Source: Beta vulgaris subsp. vulgaris (lineage: Eukaryota > Streptophyta > Magnoliopsida > Caryophyllales > Amaranthaceae). From it: 64,000 bases of DNA. Where the stretch lies: contig NC_079202.1 in assembly GCF_026745355.1 (NCBI RefSeq), forward strand, positions 29,093,099 to 29,157,098, written 5' to 3'. Under the pieces are notes generated by a model, which was given only the letters and a program-made list of their open reading frames with translations, had not been told where the DNA came from and ran no database searches. This document shows, in pieces, positions 21,312 through 32,760 of this stretch (the stretch's first letter is position 1; every line of letters starts with the position of its first letter). Position numbers and translations under genes: made by a program.

Positions 21312-24300
21312 CATCATGTGCTGGAATGTCAGGGGAATCTCTAGTATAAGCAAACAAAAAGATGTTAAGAATTTGCTTAGTACTAGGACCCTAGCATTAG
21401 TTAGTCTCATTGAGACTAAAGTCAAGGTAGCAAAAATGGGTAGGATGTATCAAAATATCTTTAGTGGTTGGTGTTTGTGCACTAACTCTTCTCATCATCC
21501 TGGTGGACGAGTTATTGTGGCTTGGAAAGATGATTCTTTCAATTTGGATATATGTTATATATCTTCTCAAATGATACATTGCAAAGTATAGGCAATCAGT
21601 AATAAAAAGGAGTTTTACTGTACTTTTGTCTATGCTTTTAACTCAGCAGAATTGAGGGAGGAGCTATGAAATGATTTGGAGATGATTGCAGGGAACATGA
21701 AGGGGGCTTGGGTGGTGTTAGGAGATTTCAACTGTGTGTTAGAAAGGGAGGAGAAAATAGGGGGTCCTGTTAGAGATCATGATATGATCCCTTTTAGAAG
21801 ATGTGTGACAAAATGTGAGTTGGAGGATATGAGGTATTCAGGTTGCTATTATACATGGAATAATAAGCAAACTGATGGTAGCAGAGTGTTTTGCAAATTG
21901 GATAGAGTGCTTTATAATGTGAGATGGTGTGAAGAATTTCCTACAGCTGAGACTAGATTCCTGCCTGAAGGCCTCTTTGATCATTCTCCTATGCTGTTGC
22001 AGACTCACCAAGTGCAAAGAAAGGGTGCAAGTCCATTTAGATTTTATAAAATGTGGTGTGAAGCTCCTGAATTCCTGAGAAGAGTTAGAGAAGCTTGGAG
22101 CAGTACAGTGAATGGAACTCCTATGTTCTGTGTGATGCAGAGATTAAAAAGAGTTAAAGCTGAGATGCAAGAGTTGAATAAAGTGGGATTCAAAGACATA
22201 CAAATTGCTGATTGCAAAGCCTATGAACACTTAGTGGAGTGTCAGAAACAGCTACATCAAAGGCAAAATGGTGAAATATGTGCAAAAAAAAAAGAGGCAG
22301 CAAATGAGTATAGGAAAGTCCATGCTCATTACATATCCTTCCTACAACAAAAGTCAAAATATGACTGGATAAAGATGGGTGATGAGAATACTTCCTTGTT
22401 TCATAGAGCAATATGGAAGAGAAGGACTCAAAATGCAATTTATGGCATACATGACATTAATGGTACCTGGGTGGAAGGTGAAAAGGTTGCTGAAGCCTTT
22501 ATTGAATATTACAAAGGATAACTAGGGACAACAAAAGAGGGATCCAGTGTGATTTGTGCAGAAATTATTGCTCAGGGGCCTTGTTTGAACTCAGAACAGC
22601 AAGTAGAACTCATGAGTGAAATCACTGATGATGAGATTCAGCAAGCTCTTTTTTCAATCCCAGTTGATAAGTCACCTGGTCCAGATGGCTTTAGTACAGC
22701 TTTCTATAAAGCTTCATGGGAAATCATAGGTAATGATATCATTACTGCTGTCAAAGATTTTTTTATTCATAGGAAGATGTTGAAAGATATGAATAATACT
22801 CTGATAACTTTGGTGCCTAAGTCTAAATGCCCAAGTAATGTTTCTGATTATAGACCAATTGCATGCTGCAATGTGGTCTATAAGTGCATTACTAAAGTTA
22901 TATGCAATAGAATGAGGAAGATTCTACCTGATATAATAGCAGAAAATCAAGGTGCCTTCATACAAGGGAGATTCATTGGCCATAATATTATGGTTTGTCA
23001 AGACATTGTGCATGGTTATGGAAGGAAAAACTCTAAGCCTGGTTGTATCATCAAAATGGACATGAGGAAGGCATATGACTCCATTGATTGGAAATTTATG
23101 GAAAGTATGCTGAAATCTCTAGCATTTCCAGATCAATTTGTGCAGATGGTGATGGAATGTGTTACATCACCAAGATTCAGCTTGCTTGTGAATGGTGAAA
23201 GTTGTGGTTTCTTCCCAGGCAAAAGAGGGCTTAGACAGGGTGACCCCATGTCCCCTCTTCTCTTTGTGATTTGCATGGAGTACCTCACAAGAACATTGAA
23301 AATGGTGGGAGACAATACTCTATTCAAATGTCATCCAAAATGCAAAGGGATGAAATTAAATCACTTGTGTTTTGCAGATGATGTGATTTTGTGTTGTAAA
23401 GGAGAATATAGATCAGCATACATAATGTTACAAGGCTTCAAGCATTTCTCTGCTGTGTCTGGGCTTGAAATCAATGAAAACAAATCTAAGATCTATACTA
23501 CTGGTATGGATCCAGTTGAGGTTAGAAGAATTGCAGAGGTGTCTGGTTTCAAAATTGGTCAGATCCCCTTCAAATACTTAGGGATCCCAATTAGTCCTAA
23601 AAGGCTATCATCTAAGGACTGTATGATACTTGTAGATAAAATGACAGCTAGAGTGAGAAGCTGGAGTAGCAGGAACCTTTCATATCAGGGAAGGCTAGTT
23701 CTAGTTAATGCTATGCTCAACAGCATTCATGTCTACTGGGCTCAAATTTGTATACTCTCTAAAAAAGTTCTATAAGACATTGATATGATATGTAGAGCTT
23801 ATTTGTGGTCTGGGAATTATTATAGCTCAAAAGGGGGTTATGTGGCTTGGTCCAAAGTGTGCACCCCAAAGAATGATGGTGGGCTGGGGATTAGAAATAT
23901 TGTTTCCTGGAATGTCGCAGCTATGGGGAGATATACATGGGCTATCTCAGCAAAAAAAGATAACCTTTGGCTTAAATGGATAAATGCTATCTACATTGAA
24001 GATAGTAGGTGGTGGGAATATAAACCACCCTTGGAATGTAGCTGGTACTGGAAGAAGGTGTGTGCTGTGAAGGAAGAAATCAAAGCACTCATGAATGAGG
24101 CACAACTCATTAGCATGGCAAGGTATTCAGTACAAGATATATACAAGAAGTTAGTTGGTACTTATGCAAGAGTACACTGGGATAAGCTAGTCTGGTGCAG
24201 ATTAGTAATCCCTAAGCATAGGTTCATGATGTGGCTGGTGATGCAAAACAGGATGCAAACAACAGAAAGACTATTCAAAGTTGGAATTTGTGAATCAGCA

Positions 24301-24680
24301 AGATGCCTTATTTGTGACAGTGAGGATGAAACTCAGGAACACCTGTTCTTTAGATGTTGTTATAGTGCAAATGTGATGAAGGAAATCAAAAGATGGTTGA
24401 GGTGAGTACTGATGTCCCCAGACTTCTAAAGGATATAGCTCATAGTAGAGAATCAAGGTTCAGAAAGCAGGTCTATGCTTCTTGTGTGGCAGCTATGGTC
24501 TACCATGTGTGGTGGACAAGAAATGAAGCTTTCTGGAACAATAAAGTTCATACAGTAGCTGGTGTCTGTAATAGAATTCAATTAAATATAATTGAAAGAT
24601 GCTATTGTAATTACGTTAAGAAGAGAAGCCAGAAAGATAGAGAATGGATTAGAGAAATATCCAATGAAGTGTGTAAGTAA
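21304..24680 (+). pseudogene. LINE ORF2 (endonuclease, reverse transcriptase, zf-RVT)
   Basis: Start ATG 21304. The APE-type endonuclease shows CWNVRG, LIETKV, GDFNCV (21723-21740) and the DHSPM motif (near 21980). RT follows with KSPGPDGF, LVPK..CP..V.DYRPI, KMDMRKAYDS (23058), LRQGDPMSPLLF (23230) and FADDV (23372), the catalytic aspartates intact. The C-terminal zf-RVT zinc finger (WDKLVW.....PKHRFMMWL, CLICDSEDETQEHLFF) spans about 24170-24360. Stops at 21589, 21667, 22519 and 23773 are in one frame. Near 24395 the frame shifts and the last part reads 24393-24680. Confidence 0.9.
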
Positions 24681-24960
24681 GCTGTAAGATGTTTTGTTAG
24701 GAAGCTTGCAATGAGCCTTTCTAGCTGTTTGGCTTGTTGCAGCTTTGTTTGGTTGTAATGGTTGTGGTGGTTAATATATTGATCTAGCTTACTTACCAAA
24801 AAAAAAATGATGACAACAAAGGTACAAACTAAGGAAATAACAAATAACATAAGAGAATGAAAAAGACAAAATAATAACATAAGAAAGCTTAATATTGATT
24901 TTTCATTTACCTCTTTTTGTAAATTTAAATATTATTTAGTATAGTTTGTGCCGTAATCTT

Positions 24961-24982
24961 TTTCCCCCTTTGTCATCGTCAA
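24961..24982 (-). promoter_or_regulatory. Second polypurine tract-like copy, element C
   Basis: TTTCCCCCTTTGTCATCGTC repeats the tract plus the following TCATC block of 19860-19885. Without the LINE it would lie about 170 bp from the first. The surrounding 24820-25250 has no coding sign. Confidence 0.5.
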
Positions 24983-25250
24983 AAAGATCAAACTCTTGGT
25001 GATTTCATGAATAGAGATCAATACCTTGAGACCATTAACAAGCACCATAAAAATGGTAAGTTAGGATATGCAAAGGGTAGACTAGCTCAAACAGCAATCA
25101 CAGTAAGAAATTATGCACATAAATCACAAACGAAGACAAATATAGCAAAAGTCATGTATTTATAGCACTTATTCCTTAAAGTACAAAAAGAGACAAAGAA
25201 AGAAATGAAACAAAAGCTAAGAAGTCTTGTTCCTTGAAGAAAAACAAGAA

Positions 25251-27103
25251 CTAGACATTAGGAAGGGAAGGGGAATGGTGTTCCTCAACAACTTCTTCTT
25301 CAACCACATCTTCCAACTTCTTCATCACCTCTCCATGTTTCCCATCAAGTTGCTGTTTCAAACTTTTAATGGCTTGGGCCATTGTCTCCATGTTCTTTTG
25401 TTGTTCGATCACAATATCACTAAGGACTTTCATTAGACCCATCATCTTATTAGTTTTAGCATCTAAACTCCAGTGAAAGTGATTATAAAACTTAATCATA
25501 TGTTGAGTAGGAATACAAACTTCATTAACCCTGCCACAATCATCTGAAGGAACTTGTTCCTCTCCCTTAGAACCAAAGGTAGTAGATGGTTTAGGTGAAG
25601 GAACTGGGGTGGTTTCTTATGAAGGACCAGCTATTCCTGGAAGAGAAACATATGGTGAGGTGGTAGCGTAAATGGAAGGAAGAAAAGGTGGTGGTTGAGG
25701 AAGATCAGCAGATGTAGAGGAGAAAGGATTATATTGGGGTCATTCATCTCAACCTTTAAATGTTCAAAGCTGGAAGGAACAAAGAAGGATGAGGGAGAGA
25801 TGGAAGAGATGTTAGTGAAGGGCACATATATTTTTTGGTGAGGGTGGAGGAGTTTGTTCCTTAGGTGAGTTGTGTTCTTGTTCCTCTGCATCAAATAGGA
25901 CTAAAGGAGAGTCCTTGTTTGAAGGAATAGAGACAGTTTGAGCAATTTTCAATCTTGTGATCTGTCTAACTCTTTTAGGAACAGGAGGGGTAGGCTTTTT
26001 AGCAACGGTTTCGCACCTCTTGGGTTTCTGTTCCTTTGGTTCTGTGGGAGTAGGATCTTATCCTCCAGTATTACTTCCGCTAGTTCCTCTTCTACTACCC
26101 TAGGTAGTTTCCTCTCGCGAGACGAACTAGGAGCAATTCTTCCTTGAGTCAACACTCCCTCATGCACAAAGAGATCCAAACCCTGCAAAGTTTTTTCATT
26201 TAGAATATTACCTTGTTTTATTCCCAATGTTGGCCAGTCGGTTGTTTTCACTTTAAAGTGAGTAAGAAGAGAAGTAATTAAAGCTCCATACCCAACAACA
26301 CAATGATTATCAATGCTATGAGTGAGATGTTGGATAAAGAGAGAAGGAAAGTATATTTGAATGTGGTGATCAAGACAAAACATGTAACACATATCCAAGA
26401 CCCACCTCATTCCTCTTCTCAGTTTGAGGAATGAGTGCTCTCCAAACAAGATTAAACAAAATTTTGTGAATAGGAGAAAGAAGGTTGTGGTTTATTTTGT
26501 TTTGGCCAGCGGTTCCCCTAAAAGATTCAACAATTTTATCTTCAGGGAAATTGGGAAAGGAAAGGAGACAGTTCCTTTCCTCTTAAAATACACATCAGTT
26601 CCTTTGCAAGGAACTTCCCATATTTTTGCCAACATTTCTTGAGAAAATTTTGTTTTCTTCCCCCTAACTTCAATAGAACATACTCCATCAGTGTTGATGA
26701 AATTTGTACAAAATTCATCCATAGCTAAAGGAACTAAGCCATTGTTAAATGCGGTTTCAAACAGGTATTCCATACCCTGGTCCTTTAGTATGTCGGTTAA
26801 TTAGTGGAATCTCACTTCCTTTGCCCATTTTAAATCAACACAAAATCCTAAGACATACCTTGATTCACTTCTTTCCACTCGTTTCTTGGAGGAAGAAGCA
26901 ACAGTTCCTTTGGAAGGAACATGTGTAGTTTCTTCTTTCCCCTTAGCTTGTTCCGGGGATTCTTCTGCATCATCTCCCCCAATTATTTTTCTTCTTCTCA
27001 CACTTCTTCTAGGTGATTTCAATTTTTATTTTCTACCACCATTGTTGTTTGTTGAGATTTTTTCGATTTCTAGAGTTTTGGATGGAGAAGAGGGGTTTTC
27101 CAT
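25251..27103 (-). pseudogene. Env-like third ORF of Sirevirus C
   Basis: The minus-strand frame begins at ATG 27103 (N-P-S-S-P-S-K) and has stops near 27027, 26801 and 26492. It shows a basic nuclear-localisation-like patch (SVRRRKII near 26990), VLGFCVDLKWAKEV, a globular part with MFCLDHHIQIYFPSLFIQHL and KVGYG-like VVGYG (near 26280-26360), which matches the F protein (MYCLANNIKINLPSLIISHL) closely. A Pro/Ser region follows, and a C-terminal heptad-rich segment (25251-25499, MKVLSDIVIEQQKNMETMAQ) is likely a coiled coil. Its role is unknown. It occupies the env-like position of Sireviruses. Confidence 0.65.
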
Positions 27104-27730
27104 TTGAGAGTTTGTCGAGGTTTTTGTTTTTGGAAAAGGTGAAGTAAGTGAGGTTTTGCGATGTTGTGAAAAGAATTTCGGGTTTTATGGTGTGTGAAGG
27201 GATGTGAAGGAGATGAATAATGGCGAAGTTATAGCGACTAAGGAGCACGGTTTTGGGATGAAAGAAAACGAAGAAGACGCATGTAACAGTAATTAAGAAA
27301 TTACACGCGTGAAAAATTAAAGGGATAAAAACAAAAATAAAAGATAAAAGAAAATTAAAGGAGAATCATGAGTTGATTAAATCTGATTCCTATCTTTTTG
27401 AGATTTTTGGATTTTTGATTTTTAAGGTATTTTAATTTTTGAAAAGAAAATAAACTCTAAGGAACTTGTGCTATATGAACAACTTATGTTAAATATCAAC
27501 ATTCTTCATATTATGCATGTTTCTTTAACTTGGAACAATAAGCGAAGTATTATGTGACATTTGTGAGTTATTTTATTCCTTTGAATTCATGTTTATGGTA
27601 TTAACACCTTAATTTGCAATGGTCTTAGACAATCAATCACAATCACTTAATATCACATAGAGTAAGACAAATCAATTCAGACATGAGGGATTGGAATAGG
27701 AACAATTACTTAAGTTATATTAAACCTAAC
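27104..27730. other. Non-coding spacer in element C
   Basis: AT-rich sequence between the env-like ORF and the end of pol. No frame or motif supported. It plays the part of the untranslated spacer seen in B (2688-3160) and F (57830-58370). Confidence 0.5.
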
Positions 27731-29179
27731 TCAAGCCTTAGTTTCATATGTATCTCTTTGTAGAGGCTTAGTTTGTATATCAGCAATTTGATTTTCAGTT
27801 TGACAAAACTCAAGTTGAATCAAACCTTTTTCCACATTTTCTTTTAGAAAGTGATGTCTGATATGTATATGCTTAACTCTTGAATGATCCATTGGATCTT
27901 TGGAAATACTAATGACACTAGTATTATCACAACAAATAGGAACACAATTAAAGTTTATTCCATAGTCACAAAGTTGTTGTTTTATCCAAAGCATTTGAGA
28001 GCAACATGCAGCAGCAGCTACATATTCCACTTCAGCAGTGGATAAAACAACTGTGTTTTGTTTCTTGGTACTCCAAGAAACTAAACTATGACTAAGAAAT
28101 TGAACCATACCTCAGGTGTTTTTCTTATTTACAAGATCTCCAGCATAATTAGCATCAGCATATCCTCTTAACTCAAATGTATCACTTCTTGGATAGAAAA
28201 GTCCAAGATCATCAGTTCCTTTAAGATATCTAAGAATTCTCTTCACGACAGTTAGATGAGATGCCTTGGGATTTGCTTGAAATCTAGCACACAAACCAAC
28301 ACTAAAATCTATGTTTGGACGAATAACAATTAGATACAAAAATGAACCAATCATGCCTTTATATTTCGTTTGATCAACACTTGTTCCTATGGAATCTTCA
28401 TCTAATCTAGTTGAAGTTCCCATAGGAGTGTGATTCATCTTTGAGTTTTCAAGGCCATAATTCTTTAGCAGTTCCTTTATGTATTTTTGTTGGTGAATAA
28501 TTATTCCTTTTTCAGTTTGCTTAATTTGTAAACCAAGAAAGAAATTTAACTCACCCATCAGACTCATTTCAAATTCATTACTCATGAGATTTGAGAATTC
28601 TTTGCATAATGTTTCATTTGTTGCTCCGAAAATGATGTCATCAACATATATTTGAACAAGTAATATGTTAGTTTCTTTCGATTTTAGAAACAAGGTTTTA
28701 TCCATCTTTCCTCTTTTAAAGTTGTTTTCTAAAAGGAACTTTGATAATCTCTCATACCATGATCTAGGCGCTTGCTTTAACCCATAAAGAGCCTTGTCAA
28801 GCTTGTAGATATGGTTTGGGAGATCATTGCTTTCAAATCCAAGGGGTTGTTCAACATATACATCTTCATTTAAATAGACATTTAGAAATGCAAACTTAAC
28901 ATCCATTTGATATAATTCAAATCCCATATAAGCAACAAATGCAATTTGAATTCTAATGGCTTCTAGTCTAGCAGCAGGAGCAAAGGTTTCTTCATAATCA
29001 ATTCCTTCTTGTTGATTATAACCTTTTACTACAAGTCTAGCTTTGTTCCTAACAATCGTTCCATACTCATCTAGTTTATTTCTAAACACCCATTTTAAGC
29101 CAATTACTTTTTGTTGTTTAGAACAAGGAACTAGATGCCATACCTTGTTTCTCACGAACTCATTTAATTCAGCTTGCAT
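27731..29179 (-). pseudogene. Element C reverse transcriptase and RNase H (one stop)
   Basis: Best preserved copia pol fragment in the window. 29179-28112 is open for 355 codons: [71 protein letters not shown], the catalytic [10 protein letters not shown] (near 28620-28650), FFLGLQI, and [11 protein letters not shown]. The RNase H block [13 protein letters not shown] precedes a single stop at 28109-28111, after which the same frame continues 28108-27731 with LSTAEVEYVAAAACCSQ, CDNTSVI and IADIQTKPLQRDTY. Restricted to one stop, it appears younger than B's pol. Confidence 0.88.
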
Positions 29180-30495
29180 GGTAGTGATCCAATCAGAGTC
29201 TGTTAGGGCTTCTTCATAATTTCATGGTTCTATCATTGATAAGAACGCATGAAATGCACACAAATTCCTTAACCGAGATCTAGTTTGCATACCTTTGGAT
29301 ATGTCACTTATTATGAGTTCCACTGGATGTGATTTTTGATGTCTCCAAGGTTTTGGTTGAAACTCTCTTAGAGGAACAAGTTGTTCCTCTTGATTTCCTT
29401 GAGTGGATAAGGAGCTTTGATCAGTTGTTCCTATTTTAGCAATGCTTGACTCAGTTCCTTCAGCTTGACGAACATAAACATCTCCTTCATCTTGAGGAAC
29501 ATGAACATCATTGTTATGAACGTTTCATTTTCTTTGTTGCTTTCCTTTTTTATTTCTTCTTCTTCAATTGAATCTGTATCTTTCTCAGTTGGTCGTTCCA
29601 AGCAAATCTCATAGTCATCAACCTGTATTCTTGGATTCAATTTGTTAGATTCATCAAAAATTATGTGAACACTTTCTTCAACACACATAGTTCTTTATTG
29701 TAAACTCTATAAGCCTTACTATGTGATGAGTATCCTAAGAAAATTGCTTCATCACTCCTAGCATCAAATTTTCCAAGATTATCTTTCCCATTGTTATGAA
29801 CAAAACATTTGCAACCAAATGATCTGAAATGAGTGATATTGGGTTTCCTTCCATAATAAAGCTCATAAGGAGTTTTGTTAATGATAGGTCTCATCATGGC
29901 ACGATTTATTATGTGACAAGCAGTATTAACAGTTTCGGCCTAAAAAATTCCTTGGAAGTTCACTAGCAATTAGCATTGTCCTTGTCATTTCTTTGAAATT
30001 TCTATTTTTCTTTCTACAATCCCATTTTGTTATGGTATCCTAAGGGCAGAAAAATTATGATCTAGGCCATGGTCGCTTCTTAACTCATCAAATTTATAAT
30101 TTTCAAATTCCTTACCATGATCAGATCTAATATGCATCAATTTATGACCACTCAAATGTTGAACACTTTTAGCAAATACAAGGAACTCATCATAAGTCTC
30201 ATCTTTATTAAGGAGAAAAATAACCCATGTATACCTAGAGAAATCATCAACAATCACTAACACATACCTCTTTTCCACTTCTACTTTGAATTTTCATAGG
30301 GCCACACAAGTCCATATAAATTAATTCTAATGGTTTACTGATGCTTACTACAGTTTTAGATTTGAAAGAGGATCTAACATGCTTTCCTCGGGCACATGCA
30401 TCACAAAGTTGATCAACATGAAATTTTATATATAGATGGTAATCCCAAGAAAAGATCTTTTGATTGAAGTTTGTTAAGTAATGAAAAGCTAGCAT
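29180..30495 (-). pseudogene. Element C integrase and linker
   Basis: Frames 30495-30247 (pre-integrase zinc region, CDACARGKHVRSSFKS), 30278-30030 (VIVDDFSRYTWV with first catalytic Asp; RSDHGKEFEN with second) and 29897-29661 (NKTPYELYYGRKPNI..FGCKCFVHNNGKDNLGKFD). 29688-29431 is the acidic linker towards RT. The third catalytic glutamate region near 30000-30030 is hit by stops. Several frameshifts separate the parts. Confidence 0.8.
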
Positions 30496-30890
30496 GTCCT
30501 AGATGCTTATGCCAAAGGAGTGAATCATGTTCAATTACAATAGGACACGTCAGATTGATTTTTGAAACAAGATCAAGATCCACAATGATCAAGCATTTTT
30601 CATTATTAGATTTTACAACTTTCCCTTGTCACAGAATTTGGGAAATACTTAATAGATTATGTTTTAGAACATCAACTAAAAATACATTTTCAATAGAATG
30701 TGATGGTGACTTACCGACCTTACTCATGGCAACTATGTTACCTTTCTTATTGTCACCAAACGTCACACTTCCACCTTCATAGGTTGAGAGTGAGAGAAAC
30801 TTAGATCAGTCTTCTATCATATGCTTAGAACAACCACTATCAAGATACCAAGTGTTGTTCCCCTCACTCCAACCTGAAAAAATCAACTAG
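30496..30890 (-). pseudogene. Element C aspartic protease region
   Basis: Minus strand around 30800-30860 reads WYLDSGCSKHM, the copia protease motif, followed by VTFGDNKKGNIVA and HSIENVFLVD near 30680-30770. Stops are present near 30650. Lies between gag knuckles and integrase as in other copia elements. Confidence 0.7.
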
Positions 30891-32113
30891 TTGTTAGTTG
30901 TAGGAACCCCTTGTTTCGTGGGTTCTTGTTCTTGACTAGGACTTGATTTGACAACCCATTTTATGTTACTCATCTTCACATTTTTGCCAATTAGTTTAGT
31001 TTTTAGTTGACATTGATTAATGTATTGGCCTACCTTTCCACAGTACATACAAAATTAATCGCTAGGTAGGTCAACATATTTCTTGTTCTTGTTCCTTTTC
31101 TTGTAGTTTTCAAAACCAAGACCTTCTTTTCTTTTAGTCTGTGGTCTCTCAATCCATTTAGGAACAACCATCGTTTTGCCTTTGTTCCTTGCAACAACCA
31201 GTTCCTTCTTAAGATTGCAGATCTGTTCCTCCAAAATAATTTTCTTTTTGTTCAAATATCACATCATCTAAATTAATTAGATAAATTTCATTTTTCACAC
31301 TCTCATAATAATTCTTGATTTTTAAATTTTTATCAAACAAATTAAAGAACCTAGTTTCAACATCTGTTCTCATTTTCTTAAGTCATTCTATATGTTCTTT
31401 GCAAACTTTAAGAGCTTGTTCAGTTTGTTCACGTTTTTCACGTTCATCTCTAGATTCAAGAATTGCATCATAAAGAAGATCATATATTTCAGGCCTAGTT
31501 TTGCAATCTAAGTCTGTTTCAAGTCCATGTTGGCTTACCTCAACATTTTCTTCATCTTCTTTTTCATCAATGTTTCCCCTGAGGCAACGATTTGCAGTTT
31601 CTTCAGTTTGTTGTTCTTCTTCCTCTTCCGTCTCAGAATCTCCCCAAGCAGATATCATTTCCTTACGAACATTTGCCTGAGAGAAGGGTGCCTTGGTTTC
31701 CTTGTTCCTTTCAGCGAAGCGTTCCTTGTTCCTTTCTTTGGTTTTATCATTTTTCCAAAGTGGACATTCCTTGATGAAGTGATTTGTACTACCACATTTA
31801 TGACAAGCAGCTTTGTTAGAAAACTTTTTAGTTTTACCTTTGAAGTTCTTGGTCTTCATATTCCTATACATCTTTCGAAATTTTCGGACCATGAGAGCTG
31901 CTTCCTCTTCTTCTGAGTCAGAGTCATCTTCATCATCTTCTTTGAGGGTAATGGATTTTGATTTGGAGCTTTCACCATACTCAGTATCAAGGTGAAGCTC
32001 ATGAGTCATAAGTGACCCCGCCAGCTGTTCCAAGTTGAACTTAGTGAAGTCTTTAGTTTCTTGTGAAGCAGTTACCTTATCCATCCATCTGTCTTTAGGA
32101 AGAGTCCTAAAAT
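30891..32113 (-). pseudogene. Element C gag, amino end missing
   Basis: Frame 32084-31383 (233 residues): RWMDKVTA, LAGSLMTHE (Sirevirus gag signature), an acidic Asp/Ser/Glu stretch, and a zinc knuckle CHKCGSTNHFIKEC (near 31770-31810), then a coiled-coil part broken near 31380. 31255-31055 continues the gag tail. A second knuckle (CMYCGKVGQYINQC near 31015-31055) is degenerate. The coding sequence runs up to about 32113, where the LTR of E begins, so the first roughly 200 codons are absent. Confidence 0.78.
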
Positions 32114-32731
32114 CAATGGCTACGCTTATGGCACGTGGCGCTATCTCAGCCCTACATGTGGCATCTGTTTAAGCCAAGGAAAGTACAAGGGCCTGCAAGT
32201 TCTGTGGGCTAAAGTACACCTCCCTGAGGAAAAGGTGTACTGAAAAGCTCCTTTATGGCCCTAAAATTGTACTTAGGCCCACTGAAGTAAAGCCTGATTC
32301 AGCTACAAGGTAAAATGTACTGACCAATCAGCGCCTGCCACGTATGCAGATATTATTGCTTAGCCAATCAGATGCTCCCACATTAGGGTGACATCAAGGT
32401 ACAACAGTCATCTCAAACAATATAAATAGTCCTTGATTTCAGGGTGAAAGGTACGTTTGTCAGAGCATAGTACTGTTATTCTGCCATAAATTCTTCTCTT
32501 TCTCTCTCTACTTTCTCTATCTAAAAGTTCCTTCGCATCCCTGTTATCTGACTTAAGCATCGGAGGGGGAAATACCACCCAAACCTCCAGGGTGGGTCCC
32601 TTTTTTGCAGGTTGCTGGTCAGGAGTTTGCATTGGGATTTGAGCCAATCATTGTTGCACAAGTCTCCAGTTTTATAACCTATTATTGGGAGTTGTGATAT
32701 TAAATTACAAGTAGTTTTACGCTACGTAACA
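32113..32731 (+). repeat. Element E 5' LTR
   Basis: Matches 46305-46922 nearly throughout, ending GCTACGTAACA. TATA box TATAAATAG at 32421-32429 (46612-46620 in the other LTR), CT-rich leader after it. The first ~16 bp of the intact LTR (TGTTGTAGCC...) are missing and replaced by gag sequence of Sirevirus C. Confidence 0.88.
32421..32429 (+). promoter_or_regulatory. TATA box of element E LTR
   Basis: TATAAATAG, conserved in both LTRs, about 300 bp before the LTR end and followed by a pyrimidine-rich tract. Confidence 0.6.
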
Positions 32732-32733
32732 TT

Positions 32734-32751
32734 TGGCGCCGTCTGTGGGAA
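32734..32751 (+). promoter_or_regulatory. Primer binding site of element E
   Basis: TGGCGCCGTCTGTGGGAA starts two bases after the LTR. The TGG start and GC-rich body are typical of plant gypsy primer sites. Which tRNA primes is not decided here. Confidence 0.75.
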
Positions 32752-32760
32752 GACGCAACA

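Larger units (their letters stand above)
19888..24806 (+). mobile_element. L1-type LINE, near full length
   Basis: 4.9 kb with a 5' leader, ORF1 (nucleic-acid binding), ORF2 (endonuclease, RT, zinc-finger) and a short poly(A) tail (24798-24806). Flanked by the 13-bp target duplication ATGATGACAACAA at 19875-19887 and 24807-24819, as produced by target-primed reverse transcription. Inserted in Sirevirus C right behind its polypurine tract. ORF1 has two in-frame stops, and ORF2 four stops and one frameshift, so it is inactive, but the domains remain easy to read. Confidence 0.92.
18506..32113 (-). mobile_element. Sirevirus element C, 5' end lost
   Basis: Minus-strand copia element: 3' LTR 18506-19859, polypurine tract, LINE insertion, env-like ORF, RNase H/RT, integrase, protease, gag. 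It stops within gag at about 32113, where the LTR of gypsy element E begins. Its remaining gag start, primer binding site and 5' LTR are not found on the other side of E, so they were deleted or lost by recombination. Inserted in the RT gene of element D. Confidence 0.85.

Noticed and set aside
20949..21591. Minus-strand ORF of 158 codons opposite the LINE
   Set aside because: Antisense shadow of LINE ORF1/ORF2; no conserved motif.
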